Of a stretch of DNA of 9,370 nt, positions 5,839 through 9,370 are shown in pieces. The stretch covers positions 1 through 9,370 of the forward strand of contig CALCNZ010000020.1 of assembly GCA_937897625.1 (NCBI GenBank). The letters run 5' to 3'. The notes beneath the pieces are model-generated. The model did no database searches. It was not told where the DNA came from and was given only the letters and a program-made list of their open reading frames with translations. Position numbers and translations under genes: made by a program. The stretch is from an uncultured Flavobacteriales bacterium. Lineage in GTDB: Bacteria > Bacteroidota > Bacteroidia > Flavobacteriales_D > Sanyastnellaceae. The stretch's first letter is position 1, and the number at the start of each line of letters is the position of its first letter.

Positions 5839-7368
5839 ATGAGATCATTTAAGCTAGCATCCTTCTTGGCTTTTCGCATGCTAAAAGCCAGCGACAACGG
5901 GCGTATTTCGAAGCCCATTGTTCGCATTGCCATGTGGGGTGTGGCCATTGGAATTGCCCTTATGATTCTTGCATTGGCTGTGGTAAAAGGATTCCAGTCA
6001 GAGGTAAGGCAAAAAGTAATTGGATTCGGCGGACATTTCCAGATTGTTTCCAACGGCGACAATGCGGCGCAAGAGTCGGTTCCATTGCTTTTCGATAAAA
6101 AATTAATTGCAGAACTGAAGAAAATTCCAGGGATTAAAAACATTAGTGTTTACGCACAGAAACCTGCAATTGTAGAATCCAAGGCTGGACTGTCTGGTGT
6201 TGTGGCGAAAGGAATTGAGGAACAATACGACACCACCTTCTTGCATAGCGTTCTAACGCAAGGAAGAGTCATGAAGCTTGACTACGCATCCGACACCCTG
6301 CCTGTTGCGGAAATTGTATTGTCGGAATACATCGCCAATCGTTTGGCACTTCAATTGGGACAAAAAATGAGCTTGTATATTGTTAACAGCGAAGACGATA
6401 TTCAACAACAAAATTTCACACTAGTTGGAACATATAAAACAGAGTTGGAAGAGTACGACGAGAAATTTATTTTTGTTCATCTCGCCTACTTGCAGCAGTT
6501 CGGAGGCTGGGGCCTTCAAGGGCAAATTGTCGTAGACACCGCCAGCGTTCCATTGCTAACATTCATTTCTCCGATTGGTTTTGGGAATGGAGGAGAATTT
6601 GAGCAGCATTGGCTCGACGGCACACCAGCCACAGAACCTTTTTGGTACTCGAGTTTTATAGATACAACCTTCGGATTAATTACAACAGCTCCCTTTCAAA
6701 TACCAGATACTACTTATGTTCATTTGAATTTTCCTCCGCACGGAGAAAATGAATACGTTACGCCAAGATGGACGTACTCCAACCTTCGTGGTAGTGAAGT
6801 TAATTACATTGGCGGATATGAAGTTCAAGTTGAAAATTACGAAGCACTTGAAAAGGTTAGAGATCCTTTGTGGGAAGCTGTGCCCTATGACTTATTCGTG
6901 ATTCCATTAACCGATCGCAATCCCGAAATTTTTGCTTGGTTGGAAATGCTCGATGTGAACGTGGTGATTATCGTTGTGCTCATGGTTGTGCTGTCCATTG
7001 TGAACATGACCTCGGCTTTGCTCATTCTTATTCTTGAAAGACAATCATTCATTGGCACATTGAAATCGATGGGACTTCCAAATCCAATTTTGTTGCGTGT
7101 GTTTTTGTGGCATGCGGCGCACATTATTGGGAAAGGTGTCATCATTGGAAACATACTAGGTATTGGCATTGCGCTGTTTCAGAAATACACGGGCTTTTTC
7201 AAATTAGACCCTGCGAATTATTACGTTTCTGAAATTCCCATTCTTATGAATCCGATGGAAATCGTTGTGTTGAATGTGCTTACGCTTTGCGTTTGTGTTT
7301 TGGCCATGATACTTCCTTCGTTGTATGTTTCAACCTTCCGACCTGCAGAGTCGATCAGAAAAAATTAA
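5839..7368 (+). CDS. FtsX/LolE-type ABC transporter permease with enlarged periplasmic domain
   Basis: 509-residue inner-membrane protein of the MacB/LolCE/FtsX type. The topology fits: TM1 about 27-49, a large periplasmic domain about 50-370, then TM2 about 373-399, TM3 about 420-447 and TM4 about 474-497. The cytoplasmic segment between TM2 and TM3 carries ILERQSFIGTLKSMG (398-412), the usual ATPase-coupling region. Bacteroidota homologues are, as I recall, about 400 residues. The extra length lies at about 232-323, between the FGGW segment (221-224) and GGYEVQVENYEALEKV (325-340), a position where the usual protein is continuous. Lipoprotein release or substrate extrusion are both possible roles. 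No ATPase gene is adjacent, so the partner is encoded elsewhere. It is divergent from namZ, and the CBS-like gene follows after 23 bases. Confidence 0.9.
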   Translation: MRSFKLASFLAFRMLKASDNGRISKPIVRIAMWGVAIGIALMILALAVVKGFQSEVRQKVIGFGGHFQIVSNGDNAAQESVPLLFDKKLIAELKKIPGIKNISVYAQKPAIVESKAGLSGVVAKGIEEQYDTTFLHSVLTQGRVMKLDYASDTLPVAEIVLSEYIANRLALQLGQKMSLYIVNSEDDIQQQNFTLVGTYKTELEEYDEKFIFVHLAYLQQFGGWGLQGQIVVDTASVPLLTFISPIGFGNGGEFEQHWLDGTPATEPFWYSSFIDTTFGLITTAPFQIPDTTYVHLNFPPHGENEYVTPRWTYSNLRGSEVNYIGGYEVQVENYEALEKVRDPLWEAVPYDLFVIPLTDRNPEIFAWLEMLDVNVVIIVVLMVVLSIVNMTSALLILILERQSFIGTLKSMGLPNPILLRVFLWHAAHIIGKGVIIGNILGIGIALFQKYTGFFKLDPANYYVSEIPILMNPMEIVVLNVLTLCVCVLAMILPSLYVSTFRPAESIRKN

Positions 7369-7379
7369 ATCTTCCAACC

Positions 7380-7387
7380 TACATTAG
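7380..7387 (+). promoter_or_regulatory. Weak -7-like box before the CBS-like gene
   Basis: TACATTAG has one mismatch to TAnnTTTG and ends four bases (CAAC) before the ATG at 7392, repeating the spacing seen at rbfA and the GNAT gene. It may give the CBS-like gene its own promoter in addition to readthrough from the permease gene, in a gap of only 23 bases. Confidence 0.35.
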
Positions 7388-7391
7388 CAAC

Positions 7392-8369
7392 ATGAAGTAT
7401 CACGAAAACATCCTTGGCACCATTGGAAATACACCTATGGTGAAATTAAACACCATAGTAAAAGAGATTCCAGCATTAGTGTTGGCTAAAGTGGAAACCT
7501 TTAATCCAGGCAATTCCATCAAAGACCGCATGGCTCTTAAAATGATTGAAGATGCAGAGAAAGACGGAAGGTTGAAACCGGGTGGAACCATTATCGAAGG
7601 CACTTCAGGAAACACGGGAATGGGATTGGCCATTGCGGCGATCATGAAAGGGTACAAGTGTATTTTCACAAGTACCGATAAGCAGAGTAAAGAAAAATTC
7701 GATGCGCTTCGTGCGTTGGGTGCAGAAGTTATTGTTTGTCCAACCGATGTTGATCCAGAAGACCCCCGTTCTTACTACAGCGTTTCTTCACGACTTGAAA
7801 AAGAAACACCAAATTCGTGGAAGCCGAATCAATACGACAATCCGAGTAACGCTCAAGCGCACTACGAATCAACGGGTCCAGAGATCTGGGATCAGACCGA
7901 CGGGAAGATCACGCACCTCATTGTAGGTGTTGGAACAGGCGGAACTATTTCCGGAACAGCACGTTTCTTGAAAGAAAAAAATCCGAATATTCAAGTATTG
8001 GGAATCGATACCTACGGTTCAATTTTCAAACAATACAAAGAAACCGGAACCTACAGCAAAGACGAAATTTACACCTACGTAACCGAAGGTATTGGTGAAG
8101 ATTTTCTTCCAGAAAATGTCGACTTCAATTTGATCAATCACTTCGAAAAAGTAACCGATAAAGACGCTGCCATTTACACGCGTAAAATTGCGAAAGAAGA
8201 AGGCATCTTCGCTGGAAACAGCGCCGGATCTGCCATGGCGGGAATCATGCAAATGAAAGATCGCTTCAAAGAAGGAGATGTTGTCGTAGTTATTTTCCAC
8301 GACCACGGCACTCGCTACTTGGGCAAAATGTTCAACGATGAGTGGATGAAATCGAAGGGTTGGTTGTAA
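7392..8369 (+). CDS. Cystathionine beta-synthase-like PLP enzyme (cysteine synthase family)
   Basis: 325-residue fold-type II PLP enzyme that joins serine or O-acetylserine with homocysteine or sulfide. Lys44 in NPGNSIKDRMA is the Schiff-base lysine. EGTSGNTG (69-76) binds the substrate carboxylate, VGVGTGGTISG (about 178-188) holds the PLP phosphate, and AGNSAGSAM near residue 276 carries the serine facing the pyridine nitrogen. Features closer to cystathionine beta-synthase than to CysK are the EIPNS-like ETPNSW stretch, QYDNPSNAQAHYESTGPEIW, IDTYGSIF and the TEGIGEDFLP block. It lacks both a heme domain and C-terminal CBS regulatory domains. The reaction could be cystathionine formation or cysteine synthesis; sequence alone does not decide. 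The start at 7392 is preferred: an in-frame upstream start at 7287 would overlap the permease and add an unrelated 35 residues. A terminator overlaps the stop. Confidence 0.92.
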   Translation: MKYHENILGTIGNTPMVKLNTIVKEIPALVLAKVETFNPGNSIKDRMALKMIEDAEKDGRLKPGGTIIEGTSGNTGMGLAIAAIMKGYKCIFTSTDKQSKEKFDALRALGAEVIVCPTDVDPEDPRSYYSVSSRLEKETPNSWKPNQYDNPSNAQAHYESTGPEIWDQTDGKITHLIVGVGTGGTISGTARFLKEKNPNIQVLGIDTYGSIFKQYKETGTYSKDEIYTYVTEGIGEDFLPENVDFNLINHFEKVTDKDAAIYTRKIAKEEGIFAGNSAGSAMAGIMQMKDRFKEGDVVVVIFHDHGTRYLGKMFNDEWMKSKGWL

Positions 8370-8380
8370 CCCTTTTTATT
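8355..8380 (+). terminator. Rho-independent terminator overlapping the CBS-like gene's stop
   Basis: AAGGGTT, the 6-base loop GGTTGT and AACCCTT form a perfect 7-bp stem, followed at once by a T-rich run (TTTTTATTTCTTC counting the last stem bases). The stop codon TAA (8367-8369) lies at the loop and right-arm border, so the left arm is coding. It also covers the last bases of the convergent rocD gene. On the minus strand the T-run is poor, so termination is expected mainly for plus-strand transcripts. Confidence 0.75.
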
Positions 8381-9370
8381 TCTTCGCGTGAGATTTAATG
8401 ACGTTTGAAATTATTTCAACGCACTGCATAATCTCCGATTCGGTAATACACAATGGCGGAGCGAAACGAATAATGTTTCCGTGCGTTGGTTTCGCAAGAA
8501 GTCCGCTTTTCGCAAGGTCAACACATATGTTCCAAGCGGCTTCACTTTCTTCGTGATCATCGATAACAACCGCGTTCAACAATCCCTTTCCACGAACAAG
8601 CGTAACCAAAGAAACTTCATCTTGAAGTTTTCTCATTTCGCTTCTGAATAATTCTCCTAAACGCTCTGCATTCTCAGCCATTTTCTCGTCGCGAAGAACT
8701 TCTAACGCGGCAGTAGCAACAGCGCAAGCCAACGGATTTCCACCGTACGTGCTGCCGTGTTCGCCTGGCTTAATGGTCAATATAATTTCATTGCTTGAAA
8801 GAACCGCACTTACAGGCAGAACACCGCCTGAAAGCGCCTTTCCTAAAACTAAAATATCTGGCTTCACATTTTCATGATCACACGCCAACATCTTTCCTGT
8901 GCGCGCCAATCCGGTTTGAACTTCGTCTGCAATCATTAACACGTTGTACTTCGTACACAAAGCGCGAACTCCTGCCAAATATCCTTCGTGCGGAACAACT
9001 ACGCCTGCTTCGCCTTGAATGGGTTCGAACATAAAACCAGCGATGTTCGCATCACTAGACAAACATGCTTCCAATGCATCCAAATCATTGTAAGGAATTG
9101 ACAAGAAACCTGGCATATACGGGCCGAAACCTGCATAGCTGCTTGGATCTTGTGAAGTTGAAATTGCGGCCAATGTTCTTCCCCAGAAATTCCCTTCCAC
9201 AAAAACTATTTTCGCTTGGTTCTCTGCAATGCCCTTCACCTTATAGCCCCACTTGCGCGCAAGCTTTACAGCGGTCTCTCCGCCTTCAACACCGGTGTTC
9301 ATGGGTAGCACCTTTTCATAACCAAAATATTCGGTAATGAATTTTTCGTAAGCCCCTAACTCGCTATTGT
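8376..9370 (-). CDS. rocD: Ornithine aminotransferase, 5' end cut by window edge
   Basis: Ornithine-oxo-acid transaminase (class III PLP aminotransferase), exchanging ornithine and 2-oxoglutarate with glutamate semialdehyde and glutamate, linking arginine and proline metabolism. 330 residues are present, starting NSELGAYEKFITEYFGYEKV at the edge; about 80 N-terminal residues are missing relative to the usual 400-410. It is very close to eukaryotic OAT: VLPMNTGVEGGETAVKLARKWGY, GNFWGRTLAAISTS, FEPIQGEAGVVVP, the PLP-aspartate motif IADEVQTGLARTGK, the lysine motif LGKALSGGVLPVSAVL and GEHGSTYGGNPLAC are all intact. The GTG at 9311 is internal, because upstream codons continue the family sequence. 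It is convergent with the CBS-like gene, with six bases between the stop codons. Confidence 0.97.
   Translation of the reverse strand, partial: NSELGAYEKFITEYFGYEKVLPMNTGVEGGETAVKLARKWGYKVKGIAENQAKIVFVEGNFWGRTLAAISTSQDPSSYAGFGPYMPGFLSIPYNDLDALEACLSSDANIAGFMFEPIQGEAGVVVPHEGYLAGVRALCTKYNVLMIADEVQTGLARTGKMLACDHENVKPDILVLGKALSGGVLPVSAVLSSNEIILTIKPGEHGSTYGGNPLACAVATAALEVLRDEKMAENAERLGELFRSEMRKLQDEVSLVTLVRGKGLLNAVVIDDHEESEAAWNICVDLAKSGLLAKPTHGNIIRFAPPLCITESEIMQCVEIISNVIKSHAKK

Noticed and set aside
7287..7391. N-terminal extension of the CBS-like protein
   Set aside because: The 35 extra residues overlap the permease's last TM region in another frame and are unlike the family; MKYHENILGTIGNTP is a typical start.

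Overview
The window looks like ordinary chromosomal DNA of a member of the Bacteroidota, most likely of the Flavobacteriales. This is inferred from three things: the protein flavour of every gene; gene pairings familiar from that group (GNAT acetyltransferase with a stand-alone aspartate kinase, and NamZ/DUF1343 next to an FtsX-like permease close to rbfA); and Bacteroidota-type promoter -7 boxes (TAnnTTTG) close to start codons. Coding density is very high, base composition looks even, and I see no tRNA, rRNA, insertion sequence, phage gene or CRISPR array. No stretch longer than about 75 bases lacks a gene.

Layout. Positions 1-1700 (minus strand) hold a tight three-gene unit read from right to left: rbfA (ribosome maturation), a class I SAM-dependent methyltransferase, and pth (peptidyl-tRNA hydrolase, running off the left edge). 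Both junctions have one base between stop and next start. A 54-base divergent promoter region separates it from a plus-strand unit at 1755-4174: an SSAT-like GNAT acetyltransferase, an aspartate kinase overlapping it by 13 bases, and a PduO-type corrinoid adenosyltransferase. Tail to tail with that unit, 4177-5744 (minus) encodes a secreted NamZ-family exo-N-acetylmuramidase followed by a small secreted MORN-repeat protein. Divergent from NamZ, 5839-8369 (plus) carries an FtsX/LolE-type ABC permease and a cystathionine beta-synthase-like PLP enzyme that ends in a rho-independent terminator. The right edge (minus) is a 5'-truncated ornithine aminotransferase.

Themes. The translation genes (rbfA, pth) share a unit. 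Amino-acid metabolism appears as the aspartate-family entry step (aspartate kinase), transsulfuration or cysteine synthesis (CBS-like) and ornithine/glutamate semialdehyde exchange (RocD). Envelope functions appear as NamZ, the MORN protein and the permease.

The most unusual thing is inside the aspartate kinase: ten degenerate 12-base units encode a 40-residue tract of four-residue repeats, inserted in the loop just before the conserved LGREGSD motif. Other points are a likely one-base deletion near the end of pth, about 90 extra residues in the periplasmic domain of the permease, and a recurring arrangement of -7 boxes only 4-7 bases from start codons, which suggests leaderless or very short-leader mRNAs. 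I found no convincing new multi-gene system.
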